A stretch of DNA of 64,000 nt from Flavobacterium sp. LC2016-23 (GCF_009674775.1 NZ_WKKE01000016.1:102854-166853), one strand, 5' to 3'. Numbered from the stretch's first letter, positions 9,895 to 20,331 are shown. Notes: generated by a model from the letters alone, not told the origin. Translations and numbers: made by a program.

Positions 9895-10261
9895 AAATCA
9901 AAAAGGCAATCTAGTTATTAGTGACTAAAAGAGCGATTTCAGATAATTTAATCTTTTTGAAACAAAGCAAGTTAATTTGTTAAATTACTTCTCTTACATT
10001 GTTCGGTTGCTCAGTTCTCCGCAATGACAAGATAAGCTTTTGGGGGTCTTTTGAAAACTGGAGTCCTAGCCCTGATAGAAGCGGTATCCTTTTTAGGCCA
10101 TTTGAAATATCTTATTTACCGTAAACGATCTGCCTAAAAAGATATAGCGGATAGCAGGAAACAGCTTCTAATTTTAATAATTATCGTTTATATTTGCAAC
10201 TCGATATAAAACACTGATTTTATTTTAATCTAAAATCAGAAATCTAAAATCTAAAATTAAA
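9895..10261. repeat. Gene-free spacer with an imperfect inverted repeat
   Basis: No gene is seen. The spacer holds an imperfect inverted repeat, CCTGATAGAAGCGGTATCC (from 10071) and its partner ending ATAGCGGATAGCAGG (10132-10158), capable of a long stem-loop. This resembles a dispersed element familiar from flavobacterial intergenic regions. The right end carries the asnS promoter. Confidence 0.6.
10189..10196 (+). promoter_or_regulatory. Host -7 promoter box for asnS (TATATTTG)
   Basis: Exact TAnnTTTG match followed by CAAC, 65 nt upstream of the asnS start codon. Confidence 0.6.
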
Positions 10262-11695
10262 ATGAAACACACAAAAGTTAAAGACTTATTAATCAGTACT
10301 ACGACGCTTCAGGAAGTTAATGCAAAAGGATGGGTGAGAACTTTTAGAAATAATCAGTTCATCGCGCTAAACGACGGTTCTACCATTAATAATATACAAT
10401 GTGTTGTTGATTTTGAAAATACAGCGGAAGAAACTTTAAAAAGAATCACCACCGGAGCTGCCGTTTCTGTAATTGGAACTTTGGTAGAAAGTAAGGGTGC
10501 AGGTCAGAAATATGAAATTCAGGTTCAAAAACTGGAAATTTTAGGAGATTCAGATGCGGAGAAATTCCCAATGCAGCCTAAAAAACATTCCCTTGAATTT
10601 TTACGTGAGAATGCACATTTACGTGTGCGTACGAATGCTTTTGGAGCCATTATGCGTGTGCGTTCGGTATTGTCATTTGCGGTGCACAAGTATTTCCAGG
10701 AAAAAGGTTTCGTATATGTAAATACGCCAATCATTACCGGTTCTGATGCGGAAGGTGCCGGAGAAATGTTTAAAGTGACCGCTTTACCATTTGACAACAC
10801 GCCAAGAACAGAAGACGGAAAAGTAAATTATAAAGAGGATTTCTTCGGAAAAGAAACAAACTTAACGGTTTCAGGACAATTGGAAGGGGAAACTTTCGCT
10901 ATGGCTTTGGGACAGATTTATACGTTTGGACCAACTTTCAGAGCTGAAAACTCAAACACTTCGCGTCACCTGGCAGAGTTCTGGATGATCGAGCCGGAAG
11001 TAGCTTTTAATGACCTGGATGACAATATGGATCTGGCTGAAGATTTTATTCAGTACGTAATCAAATATGCGTTGGACAATTGCGTTGATGATTTGAAATT
11101 TCTGGAAGGAAGACTTTTGGAAGAAGAAAAATCAAAACCACAGGCCGACAGAAGCGAAATGCCTTTGCTGGAAAAATTAAACTTCGTTTTGGAGAACAAC
11201 TTCAAACGTGTTTCTTATACAGAAGCTATTGACATTTTGAGAGAGTCCACGCCAAACAAAAAGAAAAAATTCAACTATATCATTAACGAATGGGGCGCTG
11301 ATTTACAGTCAGAACACGAACGTTATTTAGTAGAAAAGCACTTTAAATGTCCGGTAATTTTATTCGATTACCCGGCAAACATCAAAGCGTTTTACATGCG
11401 TCTGAATGAAGATGGGAAAACAGTTCGTGCCATGGATATCCTTTTCCCGGGAATTGGAGAAATCGTAGGTGGTTCTGAAAGAGAAGAGCGTTACGATGTT
11501 TTAATTGAAAAAATGAAAGCCCTGGAAATCGACGAAGAAGAATTATCCTGGTATTTAGACACCAGAAGATTCGGATCGGCGACCCACGCAGGTTTCGGAC
11601 TTGGATTTGAGCGTCTGGTATTGTTTGTAACAGGAATGACAAACATCAGAGACGTAATTCCTTTCCCGAGAACTCCGGGGAATGCAGAGTTTTAA
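10262..11695 (+). CDS. asnS: Asparaginyl-tRNA synthetase
   Basis: A 477-aa class II aminoacyl-tRNA synthetase, full length for AsnRS. An N-terminal OB-fold anticodon-binding domain (about residues 15-110) precedes the catalytic core. Class II motifs are visible: motif 2 with [21 protein letters not shown] and motif 3 with [16 protein letters not shown] near the C-terminus. It charges tRNA-Asn with asparagine in the cytosol. It lies directly upstream of rpoN. Confidence 0.97.
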   Translation: MKHTKVKDLLISTTTLQEVNAKGWVRTFRNNQFIALNDGSTINNIQCVVDFENTAEETLKRITTGAAVSVIGTLVESKGAGQKYEIQVQKLEILGDSDAEKFPMQPKKHSLEFLRENAHLRVRTNAFGAIMRVRSVLSFAVHKYFQEKGFVYVNTPIITGSDAEGAGEMFKVTALPFDNTPRTEDGKVNYKEDFFGKETNLTVSGQLEGETFAMALGQIYTFGPTFRAENSNTSRHLAEFWMIEPEVAFNDLDDNMDLAEDFIQYVIKYALDNCVDDLKFLEGRLLEEEKSKPQADRSEMPLLEKLNFVLENNFKRVSYTEAIDILRESTPNKKKKFNYIINEWGADLQSEHERYLVEKHFKCPVILFDYPANIKAFYMRLNEDGKTVRAMDILFPGIGEIVGGSEREERYDVLIEKMKALEIDEEELSWYLDTRRFGSATHAGFGLGFERLVLFVTGMTNIRDVIPFPRTPGNAEF

Positions 11696-11700
11696 TAAAA

Positions 11701-11803
11701 GGCACTGAGAGGCTGAGATACTAAGCTTCTAAGTTTTTTAAATAGAAATGAAAAAAAATAATTTAATCCGAATTTAATTCGTCAATAAAAGATACTCAGT
11801 GCC
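11701..11803. repeat. Spacer inverted repeat between asnS and rpoN
   Basis: GGCACTGAG (11701-11709) is inverted as CTCAGTGCC (11795-11803), in a stretch of simple CTAAG/CTTAG repeats. It could form a weak hairpin in the asnS-rpoN transcript; otherwise intergenic repeat material. Confidence 0.45.
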
Positions 11804-11835
11804 TTAGTGCCTCAGTAACTTAGTCACTTTTTTTT

Positions 11836-13296
11836 ATGCTAAAGCAATTTTTAAATTTAAAATTATCCCAAAAATTATCTCCACAGCAAATTCAGCTGAT
11901 GAAGTTAATTCAATTGCCTACGCAAGCTTTTGAACAGCGTTTATTAGAAGAAATGAACGAAAATCCGGCTTTAGAAGCCGGAAAAGAAGACGAATACGAA
12001 GCCGATGAATTTGCGAATGAAGAATACGACGATTATGACGATGCAGAATCGGACAGAATTGAAGCAGACGATATTAATATAGATGAATACCTAAGCGACG
12101 ACGACACTCCGGATTATAAAACGCAGGTTAACAATTACGGGGACGAGGAAGAACGTGAAACTCCTTTTGCTTCTCCGATTAGTTTTCATCAGGATTTAAT
12201 CAATCAGCTGAATACTTTTATTCTGAATGATGAAGAGCGCGAAATCGCTGAATTCCTCGTGGGAAGTATTGATGACATGGGGTATATCCGCAGAAGTGTT
12301 GCCGACATTGTAGACGACATGGCTTTTACGCAGGGTATTTATACCGATGAAGCAATGGTTGAAAAGATGCTGCATGTGATTCACGAGCTGGAGCCTTCGG
12401 GAGTCGGGGCACGTGATTTACAGGAATGTTTATTATTGCAGTTAAAGCACAAAACACCAACCGAATATGTTGATTTAGCGATTGACATTATCGAAAATCA
12501 GTTTGATGCTTTCACCAAAAAACACTACGACAAACTATTACAGAAATACAGTGTTTCTAACGAACAGCTTAAAAAAGCCATTCACGAAATCGAAAGACTA
12601 AACCCAAAACCGGGAGGATCTTACACCGGAAATAATAAAGTCACAGAGAATGTCGTTCCGGATTTTGCGATCCGAATTACAGACGGCGAGCTGGAACTGA
12701 CCTTAAACGGAAGAAATGCCCCTTCCCTGCACGTTTCTAAGGATTATCAGGAAATGATGCAAACGTATAAAGATTCCCGTGATAAATCGACTGCACAAAA
12801 AGATGCCGTTCAGTTTATCAAACAAAAACTGGATTCTGCCAAGTGGTTTATCGATGCGATAAGACAGCGTCAGGAAACGCTTTTTGTGACCATGAATGCA
12901 ATTATGCATTATCAGGAAGAGTATTTCCTGGATGGCGACGAAACGAAGCTAAAACCAATGATCTTAAAAGATATTGCAGATATGGTTGGATTGGATATTT
13001 CGACGATTTCCCGTGTAGCCAACAGCAAATATGTAGAAACACCTTACGGAACAAAACTGATTAAGGAATTCTTCTCTGAAGCCATGAAAAATGATCAGGG
13101 TGAAGATGTTTCGACTTTAGAGATCAAAAAAATACTTCAGAATACAATTGAAGAAGAAGATAAAAAGAAACCGCTTCCGGACGATCAGCTGGCTGATATC
13201 CTAAAAGAAAAAGGCTATCCGATTGCCCGAAGAACAATCGCAAAATACCGCGAGCAGCTTGATATTCCGGTAGCAAGAATGAGAAAAAAGATTTAA
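11836..13296 (+). CDS. rpoN: RNA polymerase sigma-54 factor
   Basis: A 486-aa protein with the full RpoN layout: Gln/Leu-rich region I at the N-terminus (residues 1-47, with the LSPQQIQLMKLIQLP stretch), an acidic region II (~48-100), the core-binding and HTH regions, and the C-terminal RpoN box ARRTIAKYREQL that reads the -24 promoter element. It directs polymerase to -24/-12 promoters that need AAA+ activators. A strong terminator follows. Confidence 0.97.
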   Translation: MLKQFLNLKLSQKLSPQQIQLMKLIQLPTQAFEQRLLEEMNENPALEAGKEDEYEADEFANEEYDDYDDAESDRIEADDINIDEYLSDDDTPDYKTQVNNYGDEEERETPFASPISFHQDLINQLNTFILNDEEREIAEFLVGSIDDMGYIRRSVADIVDDMAFTQGIYTDEAMVEKMLHVIHELEPSGVGARDLQECLLLQLKHKTPTEYVDLAIDIIENQFDAFTKKHYDKLLQKYSVSNEQLKKAIHEIERLNPKPGGSYTGNNKVTENVVPDFAIRITDGELELTLNGRNAPSLHVSKDYQEMMQTYKDSRDKSTAQKDAVQFIKQKLDSAKWFIDAIRQRQETLFVTMNAIMHYQEEYFLDGDETKLKPMILKDIADMVGLDISTISRVANSKYVETPYGTKLIKEFFSEAMKNDQGEDVSTLEIKKILQNTIEEEDKKKPLPDDQLADILKEKGYPIARRTIAKYREQLDIPVARMRKKI

Positions 13297-13320
13297 ATCT
13301 TTTATTTTAACTTTTACAAC

Positions 13321-13354
13321 AAACCCGACAGGTTTTAAAAACCTGTCGGGTTTT
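13321..13354 (+). terminator. Rho-independent terminator after rpoN
   Basis: Perfect stem AAACCCGACAGGTTTT with its complement around a 2-base loop, then a T tract. A near-identical hairpin recurs at 13565-13596. Confidence 0.85.
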
Positions 13355-13389
13355 GTTTTATTATTCAAAGTCTAAAAATCACCATGGTT

Positions 13390-13510
13390 GCCAGGCTGAG
13401 CGGAGTCGAAGCCTTTTTCTAGTAACCGAGTCTTCGACTTCGCTCAGGGTGACAGTAGTTTTCAAAAACGAAAAATAACCATAGTTGTCCGGCTGAGCGG
13501 AGTCGAAGCC
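13390..13510. repeat. Dispersed repeat family A, second cluster
   Basis: Copies at 13391-13412 (CTGAGCGGAGTCGAAG orientation), 13432-13453 (opposite orientation) and 13489-13510 (first orientation), matching the cluster at 4.27-4.39 kb. The gene-free spacer 13297-13623 therefore consists of two twin terminators flanking three repeat copies. Confidence 0.85.
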
Positions 13511-13564
13511 TTTTATGCAATCGGGAATTCAACTTCGAGGGTGAAAGTAGTTTTCAAAAACAAC

Positions 13565-13596
13565 AAACCCGACAGGTTTTAAAACCTGTCGGGTTT
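13565..13596 (-). terminator. Terminator hairpin, twin of the rpoN terminator
   Basis: Stem AAACCCGACAGGTTTT/AAAACCTGTCGGGTTT. It is symmetrical enough to act on either strand and lies at the 3' side of the leftward membrane-protein gene. Confidence 0.7.
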
Positions 13597-13623
13597 ACTA
13601 TATGAATCGGATAAGATTTTCAA

Positions 13624-14061
13624 TTACTTATACTGGTCCGGTGCTATTGTAATTTTAAACAGAAAGACTTTATTTTTATCACTGTAACTGTAAAACAACG
13701 CAAAATCATTGTCCCTAAAAGCCTGAAGACCCGGATTTGTTTTGGCTGTGCTTATCAGACTTTTTTCAATTTCTTTTTGTATAACGCCTATATCAGCAGT
13801 CTTCTTTTCTACATGCAGCAAGGTTAAATTATACTGGGCCGCTTTCTTTTCCGGCAAACTTACACTGTCCAGACGAATCCCTTCCTGAATTAGTAAAGGG
13901 CAATTTTTATTGTACTTCGTCACCAGTTCCGTTATTTCACTATTCAGGGCGTTCGTACTTTTGTAGAAATAAAACTGACCTAAAACTACCAAAATGACGG
14001 CAATTCCGATTGCAACTAATAAACGTATATTCTGTTTTCTTTTATTTTCTTTTTCCTGCAT
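13624..14061 (-). CDS. Single-pass membrane protein of unknown function
   Basis: A 145-aa protein with a charged N-terminus (Lys/Arg-rich, residues 1-11), one membrane helix (~12-31) and a ~110-residue C-terminal domain predicted outside the cytoplasm. No family is recognised. It follows tdk on the same strand, 44 bp downstream, so the two may be co-transcribed. Confidence 0.65.
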   Translation of the reverse strand: MQEKENKRKQNIRLLVAIGIAVILVVLGQFYFYKSTNALNSEITELVTKYNKNCPLLIQEGIRLDSVSLPEKKAAQYNLTLLHVEKKTADIGVIQKEIEKSLISTAKTNPGLQAFRDNDFALFYSYSDKNKVFLFKITIAPDQYK

Positions 14062-14105
14062 AATTTATTTTAGCTTAAATACTCTTAGAAAATCAGAAGA
14101 GCACT

Positions 14106-14696
14106 TTATTTTTCCTGATTTTTTTTCATGGCGTTATAATACGCCGCACGGCTAAGTGGCTCATATTCTTCTGTTTCTCCCAGCATAACCAATTTATCAT
14201 TATCGGTTTTTCTGAAACTGTAATTGGCTAAGTTTCCCGTTCTGGTGCAAACCGCATGAACTTTGGTCACATATTCGGCAGTCGCCATAAGTGCCGGCAT
14301 CGGGCCAAAGGGATTTCCTTTAAAATCCATATCCAGTCCGGCTACAATGACACGAATTCCCTGATTGGCCAAATCGTTACAAACGGTAACAATTTCATCA
14401 TCAAAAAACTGTGCTTCATCAATACCAATTACATCACAGCCTTGTGCTAAAATAGCGATATTAGCCGCGGCAGGAACCGGAGTGGAACGAATTTCGTTGG
14501 CGTCGTGAGACACCACCATTTCATCATGATAGCGGGTGTCAATAGCGGGTTTAAAAATTTCGACTTTTTGTTTGGCAAATTGAGCACGTTTTAATCTGCG
14601 GATTAACTCCTCGGTTTTACCCGAAAACATTGATCCACAAATAACTTCAATCCAACCAAACTGTTCTTTGTGATTTACTGTATTTTCGAGAAACAT
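14106..14696 (-). CDS. tdk: Thymidine kinase
   Basis: A 196-aa type II thymidine kinase phosphorylating thymidine to dTMP with ATP in the salvage pathway. The P-loop is GSMFSGKT (residues 21-28), and the DEAQFF motif carries the catalytic Glu. The lasso region that normally holds a four-Cys zinc site keeps only a single Cys ([15 protein letters not shown]), so structural zinc is probably absent. This is a known variation, and length is otherwise normal. Confidence 0.95.
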   Translation of the reverse strand: MFLENTVNHKEQFGWIEVICGSMFSGKTEELIRRLKRAQFAKQKVEIFKPAIDTRYHDEMVVSHDANEIRSTPVPAAANIAILAQGCDVIGIDEAQFFDDEIVTVCNDLANQGIRVIVAGLDMDFKGNPFGPMPALMATAEYVTKVHAVCTRTGNLANYSFRKTDNDKLVMLGETEEYEPLSRAAYYNAMKKNQEK

Positions 14697-14939
14697 TTTG
14701 TATTTTTCTACTTTTAAAATGAATAGTTTTTATTACTTTGTACTGGTAATAAATTGACGTAAAAATTTGATGTTTTACATTTTTTCAAAAGTAGAAAATT
14801 TTTATCGAAATCGAAGATTCGCCAGCCCTTATTAACAGAAATAAAAATAATACCAGGCGAATTTCCCTCAGAAATTAAAGACACTCAAAAAAATTACAAA
14901 ATATCCTAAAGTACCGTATTCACTATAATTTCAACAGTT

Positions 14940-15941
14940 ATGAAAAAAAAATTGGAAGCCGATTTAATCAGCATTGCACATCGAATCTTAAAACTAAAAA
15001 ATAAGTCCGATATCAATCAATTGTATCTGGAAACACAGAAATTATATGAGAAACTGGCTGTTTTGAAATTTGTGGATGAAAATTTTGATACGTTAAAACC
15101 AACCATTGGCCGCAGTGAAATTGAATCTACCATAGAAACTGTTTTCGAAAAAGAAGAAATAAGTATTCCGTCTGCAATTACAACTGAAGAAGAAGCACCT
15201 CTTCCCGTTGCAGAAACGGGAACTGAAATAACACCGGAAACTCAAGTTACTGAAGAAATAAAAGAAGAAATTGTTGCAGAAATCCCTGAAGAAATACTTC
15301 CGGAGCCCGCCGCGGAAACTACTGAAGAACCTGTCGCAACAATTGAAGAAGTGGAAGAAACGGTAATTGAAAATGAAAAAGAACCTGAAAAGACCGAAGA
15401 GTTATCTTTTAGAACCGTAAACGATTTAAAACCGATTCCAGATTTCAAACCCGCTTTTGAATTGGAAACCGAAGAAAAAATAGAAAAAGAAGAACCGAAA
15501 ATTGAAGTTCCTGCCAGGTCAGAAGCTGTTTCTATTTCGTTTGAAGATATACTGGGCGTTAATTATGCTGATGCCCAATTTGTAAAAGTGGACAGTTTTG
15601 AAAATGTGTCTACTCCGCCTCCGGCAACAAACGAATTTAAGGAAGCCGAAGCAAAAACTGCCATTCTGGAAGCGGCAAAACCGAAAGCAGTTCCGTTAAA
15701 CGAAAAATTAGGAAAAGGTTTTCACATTGATTTGAATGACCGAATCGCATTTACCAAAAACCTTTTTGCAAACAGCACCGAAGATTACAGTCGCGTTTTA
15801 AATCAATTGCTGACTTTTGATTCCTACCATGAAGCTATTGATTTTATAGACAATATGGTAAAACCGGATTACAACAATTGGGAAGGAAAAGACGATTACG
15901 CGCAACGTTTTCTGGAAATTGTAGAAAAGAAATTCTCCTAA
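14940..15941 (+). CDS. Conserved Glu-rich protein of unknown function
   Basis: A 333-aa protein with three parts: a basic alpha-helical N-terminus (residues 1-70), a long acidic low-complexity linker rich in Glu, Pro, Thr and Val (~75-235), and a compact C-terminal region (~255-333) with FTKNLFANSTEDYSRVLNQL. The conserved-ends/variable-linker pattern suggests two interaction domains on a flexible tether. No family name can be given. It is divergent from tdk and just upstream of rsmI. Confidence 0.7.
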   Translation: MKKKLEADLISIAHRILKLKNKSDINQLYLETQKLYEKLAVLKFVDENFDTLKPTIGRSEIESTIETVFEKEEISIPSAITTEEEAPLPVAETGTEITPETQVTEEIKEEIVAEIPEEILPEPAAETTEEPVATIEEVEETVIENEKEPEKTEELSFRTVNDLKPIPDFKPAFELETEEKIEKEEPKIEVPARSEAVSISFEDILGVNYADAQFVKVDSFENVSTPPPATNEFKEAEAKTAILEAAKPKAVPLNEKLGKGFHIDLNDRIAFTKNLFANSTEDYSRVLNQLLTFDSYHEAIDFIDNMVKPDYNNWEGKDDYAQRFLEIVEKKFS

Positions 15942-15961
15942 AAAAGTAAACCATAAATTTA

Positions 15962-15990
15962 CTTCGTCTGTTCGCTGTCGCCCGAGTCGC
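15962..15990. repeat. Dispersed repeat family B copy
   Basis: TCGTCTGTTCGCTGTCGCCCGAGTCG is related to the elements at 5885-5910 (inverted) and 20379-20402. The rest of the spacer up to rsmI contains an AACACGAGATT..AAATTCGTG family C fragment. Confidence 0.55.
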
Positions 15991-16079
15991 CAATTAACAC
16001 GAGATTATTCTCTGTGAAATTTTTTAAAACAGCTGCAGCTGTGCGAATTTTTGAAATTCGTGTTATAATATAAAAAACT

Positions 16080-16805
16080 ATGTCGAAATTATATATCGTT
16101 CCAACACCAATAGGCAATCTTGAAGACATGACTTTTCGTGCCATTCGCATTCTGAAAGAAGTCGATTTGATTTTAGCCGAAGATACCCGAACGAGTGGCA
16201 AGCTTTTAAAGCATTTTGAAATTGGCACACACATGTACAGCCATCACATGCATAATGAGCACAAAACAACCGAAAATTTAATTGCCCGTTTAAAAGCCGG
16301 GGAAACCATCGCACTAATTTCTGATGCCGGAACACCTGCCATTTCAGATCCGGGCTTTTTGCTGACGCGTGCCTGCGTTGAAAATAAAATTGAAGTGGAA
16401 TGTTTACCCGGTGCAACCGCATTTGTTCCCGCTTTGGTCAACAGCGGACTACCCAATGACCGTTTTATTTTTGAAGGTTTCCTTCCGGAAAAAAAAGGAC
16501 GCCAAACCCGATTTTTAGCGCTTGCGGAAGAAACCAGAACGATGATTCTGTATGTTTCTCCCCATAAATTATTAAAAACTTTAGTCGAATTTGTGACGTA
16601 TTTCGGTGAAGACAGACAGATTTGTGTTTGCAGGGAATTATCAAAATTACACGAAGAGAATGTACGCGGAACCGCAAAAGAAGTTTTAACCCACTTCGAA
16701 AAAACAGCCCCACGCGGCGAAATTGTAGTCGTCGTTGCTGGAAAAACCATCACAAAAGAACCTAAGAAAAGTAAGTTTTCTAAGGATGAAAAAGAAGAAG
16801 ATTAA
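16080..16805 (+). CDS. rsmI: 16S rRNA (cytidine-1402-2'-O)-methyltransferase
   Basis: A 241-aa tetrapyrrole-methylase-fold protein. The N-terminal PTPIGNLEDMTFRAI and the AGTPAISDPG motif are RsmI hallmarks, and LAEDTRTSGKLLKHF is the substrate-side signature. It methylates the ribose of C1402 in the 16S rRNA decoding centre. The C-terminal 20 residues are a Lys/Glu-rich tail. Confidence 0.95.
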   Translation: MSKLYIVPTPIGNLEDMTFRAIRILKEVDLILAEDTRTSGKLLKHFEIGTHMYSHHMHNEHKTTENLIARLKAGETIALISDAGTPAISDPGFLLTRACVENKIEVECLPGATAFVPALVNSGLPNDRFIFEGFLPEKKGRQTRFLALAEETRTMILYVSPHKLLKTLVEFVTYFGEDRQICVCRELSKLHEENVRGTAKEVLTHFEKTAPRGEIVVVVAGKTITKEPKKSKFSKDEKEED

Positions 16806-16844
16806 ATATTCATGCCATAGATTTTACAAATTAATAAAAAACAG

Positions 16845-16909
16845 TTTGCCACGAATTACACAAATTCCCACTAATTAAATTCGGGATAATTGGTGCAATT
16901 CGTGGCAAA
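16845..16909. repeat. Family C palindromic repeat
   Basis: Perfect 13-bp inverted arms TTTGCCACGAATT (16845-16857) and AATTCGTGGCAAA (16897-16909) around ~39 bp. Same family as the fragments in the 5.85-6.16 kb spacer. Confidence 0.75.
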
Positions 16910-16928
16910 AAAACAAAGTCTAACAATT

Positions 16929-17273
16929 ATGAGCCTACAAGCCTTTTTAGAAAAATTAAAACAAACGCCTGCTGCAATTGCTTTTAATGAAACCATTGCA
17001 ACTGTCGAAGAAAATTACAACTTCACTCCAACTGCTTTTCAAAACGGAACACAACACAATGCTGCGGGAGAAAACTCAGGTTCGTGTAAAGTATTTGCTT
17101 TCGCTAAATTGCAAAACTTAACGAAAGACGAAACCTTAGCCTGTTTCGGAGCTTATTATTTTGAAGAAGTTTTAGGAGATCCAGACGGAACGAATCATCA
17201 AAACATTCGAAACTTCATCAACTTAGGCTGGGACGGAATTCAGTTTGAAGGAAATGCATTGGAACTGAAATAA
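16929..17273 (+). CDS. HopJ-family protein
   Basis: A 114-aa protein matching the HopJ family throughout (FTPTAFQNG, NSGSCKVFAFAKL, ACFGAYYFEEVL, NIRNFINLGWDGI). The family name comes from a Pseudomonas effector screen, but the domain is widespread in bacteria without type III secretion, and nothing here suggests an effector. An upstream GTG/ATG extension runs into the family C repeat, so the ATG at 16929 is chosen. Biochemical function is unknown. Confidence 0.85.
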   Translation: MSLQAFLEKLKQTPAAIAFNETIATVEENYNFTPTAFQNGTQHNAAGENSGSCKVFAFAKLQNLTKDETLACFGAYYFEEVLGDPDGTNHQNIRNFINLGWDGIQFEGNALELK

Positions 17274-17357
17274 AAATTATTTTAGATTTTAGAATGTAGA
17301 TTTTAGATTCCCTACATCGACATTCTGAAATCTGAAATCTAAAATCTACAATTAAAA

Positions 17358-19061
17358 ATGCGTTGGACATTAAAACCAAAACCTTCTGAAGATAAAATTA
17401 AACATTTGGCTGAGGCCCTGAATGTAGAGGATTTTGTAGCAACACTTTTGATTCAGCGGGGTATCGAAACTTTTGAAGCTGCCCGGAATTTCTTTCGTCC
17501 GTCATTAGAACATCTGCATGATCCGTTCCTGATGAAAGACATGGACAAAGCCGTTGCCCGAATAGAATTGGCAATCGAAAATCAGGAAAACATATTAGTT
17601 TTCGGTGATTACGATGTCGATGGAACAACAGCTGTTTCGCTGGTTTCTTCTTATTTAAAATCACATTATCCGAATATTGCGACTTATATTCCGGATCGTT
17701 ATGACGAAGGTTACGGAATTTCTTTTAAAGGAATTGACTTCGCGGACGATAACGGATTTTCGTTGATTATCGCACTTGACTGCGGTATAAAATCCATCGA
17801 CCATATTGCTTACGCCAAAGAAAAAAACATCGACTTTATCATTTGCGATCACCACAGACCGGGAGAATTTCTTCCTGATGCTGTTGCAATTCTGGATCCG
17901 AAAAGAGAAGACTGTTCGTATCCGTATGACGAGTTATGCGGTTGCGGCGTTGGCTTTAAACTGATTCAGGCTTTAGGAAAAAACAGAAATGAAAGCACCG
18001 CAGATTTAGTTCCGTATCTTGATTTAGTCGCTACGGCAATTGCAGCAGATATCGTTCCGATTACGGGCGAAAACAGGGTCTTAGCTTATTTTGGATTACA
18101 GGTAATCAACAGTGACCCGAGACCGGGAATTAAAGCTCTGGTACATCAGATAAAAAAGAAAGTTTTAGATATCAGCGACGTTGTTTTCATTATTTCGCCG
18201 CGAATAAATGCAGCCGGAAGAATCAAGCACGGGAATCACGCGGTTGAATTACTAACCGAATTTGATTTTGAGCAGGCACAGCAATTTGCCTCGGAAATTG
18301 AACAATACAATGCTGACCGTAAAGATCTTGACAAAAAAATCACCAAGGAAGCTTTTCAGCAGATTATAGCGAATAATGAAGAAGAACGATTTTCTACCGT
18401 TGTCTTTCAGGAAGACTGGCACAAAGGCGTGATCGGAATCGTAGCTTCAAGATTAATCGAAACGTATTATCGCCCGACATTGGTTTTCACCAAAAGCGGT
18501 GACAAATATGCCGCTTCTGCAAGATCTGTAAAAGGCTTTGATGTGTACAATGCACTTGATGCCTGTGCCCATCATCTGGAGCAATTTGGAGGTCATATGT
18601 ATGCCGCAGGAATGACCTTAAAAGCCGAAAACTATAGTGCCTTTAAAGAAGCATTTGAACAGCAGGTTTCAGCAACTATCCTGCCCGAAATGAGAACCCC
18701 TGAAATCGAGATTGATGCCGAAATAAACTTCAGGGATATAACACCAAAACTCATCCGTATTTTAAAGCAATTCGAACCATTTGGCCCGCAAAACATGACG
18801 CCTGTTTTTATGACATCAGAGGTAACAGACACCGGCTACGCCAAAACCCTGGGCGCAGACGAAGAACATCTGAGGCTTTTCGTTAAACAGCCCGGAAGCA
18901 CTGACGGAATTGCCGCCATTGGTTTCGGACTCGGAAAAAAGATAGATCTTACAAAAAATCAAAAACCTTTTCAGCTCGCGTACTGCATTGCTGAAAACGA
19001 GTGGAACAACACCGTTTCTACTCAGCTTATACTAAAAGATATCAGAACAAATGACAGATAA
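17358..19061 (+). CDS. recJ: Single-stranded-DNA-specific exonuclease RecJ
   Basis: A 567-aa DHH-family 5'-3' ssDNA exonuclease for recombination and repair. Metal-binding motifs are visible: FGDYDVDGTTAVSL, ALDCGIKS and the DHH signature CDHHRPGE. The DHHA1 half includes GRIKHGNHAVELL and FGGHMYAAGM, and a C-terminal OB domain follows. Its stop overlaps the next start by 11 bp (ATGACAGATAA), so the MFS gene is probably translationally coupled. Confidence 0.96.
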   Translation: MRWTLKPKPSEDKIKHLAEALNVEDFVATLLIQRGIETFEAARNFFRPSLEHLHDPFLMKDMDKAVARIELAIENQENILVFGDYDVDGTTAVSLVSSYLKSHYPNIATYIPDRYDEGYGISFKGIDFADDNGFSLIIALDCGIKSIDHIAYAKEKNIDFIICDHHRPGEFLPDAVAILDPKREDCSYPYDELCGCGVGFKLIQALGKNRNESTADLVPYLDLVATAIAADIVPITGENRVLAYFGLQVINSDPRPGIKALVHQIKKKVLDISDVVFIISPRINAAGRIKHGNHAVELLTEFDFEQAQQFASEIEQYNADRKDLDKKITKEAFQQIIANNEEERFSTVVFQEDWHKGVIGIVASRLIETYYRPTLVFTKSGDKYAASARSVKGFDVYNALDACAHHLEQFGGHMYAAGMTLKAENYSAFKEAFEQQVSATILPEMRTPEIEIDAEINFRDITPKLIRILKQFEPFGPQNMTPVFMTSEVTDTGYAKTLGADEEHLRLFVKQPGSTDGIAAIGFGLGKKIDLTKNQKPFQLAYCIAENEWNNTVSTQLILKDIRTNDR

Positions 19062-20331
19062 AGTAAAAAAAGCCGATCCCTATCAGGCACTTCGTTACAG
19101 AGAATTTAATGTGTTTTTGTTATTGCGTTTTGCGATGGTTTTTGCCTGGTCAATGCAGTTTATTGTAATTGAATGGGAAGTGTACAGTCTAACCAAAAAC
19201 CCGCTTTCTTTAGGAATCATTGGTTTAATGGAAGTTATTCCTGCTGTTTCAATGGCTTTGTTTGCCGGACATATTGTCGATCAGAGAGAGAAAAAAGGAC
19301 TATTGGTAAAATGTATTTTAGGCTTTTCAGTCATTAGTTTTGGATTGTTTTTATTGACGTGGCCAAAAATTGTTGGCGAATGGTCACCAACTGTTATTTT
19401 ATATTCTATTTACTTTCTAGTCTTTTTAGGCGGATTGGTTCGTGCATTTCTTGGTCCAACTATTTTCTCGCTTTTATCCTTAATTGTTCCCAAGAAAGTT
19501 TATCCCAATGCCGCTACCTGGAGCAGTTCGGTCTGGCAGATTGGGTCGGTTTTAGGACCTGCCGTTGCGGGTTTTTCAATTAACTGGATGGGAGTTCACT
19601 GGTCCATGTGTCTCGTGGTTGGCTTTTCTGTCTTTTCCTTAATCGCTTTATCACAAATAGAGAAAAAGCCAATTTTGAATCCAAAAATCGGAGAACCGGT
19701 TATGGAAAGTTTAAAAGAAGGAATCAAATTTGTATTCAACAATAAAACAATCTTAGGCGTACTTTCCCTTGATATGGTGGCAGTTCTTTTTGGAGGAGCG
19801 GTGGCTTTATTACCCGTATTTGCGCAGGATATTTTAAAAGTCGGACCGGAAGGTTTCGGGGTTTTAAGAGCTGCTCCGGCCATTGGTGCTTTTATTACCA
19901 TGCTAATTTCCGCTTATGTTCCTTTATACAAAAAAGCCGGAATGAAACTTCTGGTTGCCATTTTTGTTTTTGGACTGTGTATTATCTTATTTGGGGTTTC
20001 GACAATTTTCTGGCTCTCTGTTGTAGCTCTATTCCTGAGCGGAGTGGCCGATGGAATTTCTGTTGTCATCCGCCAGACCATTTTACAACTTAAAACGCCC
20101 GATCATATGCGCGGAAGAGTTGCGGCTGTAAATTCCATGTTCGTTGGTTCATCAAACGAATTAGGGGCTTTTGAAAGCGGTTTAACAGCCAAACTTATGG
20201 GAACGGTAACTTCTGTTGTGTTCGGAGGAAGCATGACGCTTTTAACGGTTCTTGGATTCGGAATAAAATCTCCTACTTTTAGAAACTTAGACCTTCGAAA
20301 AGATATGGAAGACCATCAGAATATGGAGTAA
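19051..20331 (+). CDS. MFS transporter
   Basis: A 426-aa major facilitator protein with about 12 membrane helices, of the MFS_3/EntS-like type. The A-motif loop between helices 2 and 3 reads GHIVDQREKKG, and a second version after helix 8 reads LKTPDHMRGRVAAVNSMFVG. Probably an exporter of small molecules. Coupling to recJ is positional only. Confidence 0.85.
   Translation: MTDKVKKADPYQALRYREFNVFLLLRFAMVFAWSMQFIVIEWEVYSLTKNPLSLGIIGLMEVIPAVSMALFAGHIVDQREKKGLLVKCILGFSVISFGLFLLTWPKIVGEWSPTVILYSIYFLVFLGGLVRAFLGPTIFSLLSLIVPKKVYPNAATWSSSVWQIGSVLGPAVAGFSINWMGVHWSMCLVVGFSVFSLIALSQIEKKPILNPKIGEPVMESLKEGIKFVFNNKTILGVLSLDMVAVLFGGAVALLPVFAQDILKVGPEGFGVLRAAPAIGAFITMLISAYVPLYKKAGMKLLVAIFVFGLCIILFGVSTIFWLSVVALFLSGVADGISVVIRQTILQLKTPDHMRGRVAAVNSMFVGSSNELGAFESGLTAKLMGTVTSVVFGGSMTLLTVLGFGIKSPTFRNLDLRKDMEDHQNME

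Noticed and set aside
16929..17273. Type III secretion effector suggested by the HopJ name
   Set aside because: The family is widespread in bacteria without type III secretion and no secretion genes are present; housekeeping context.
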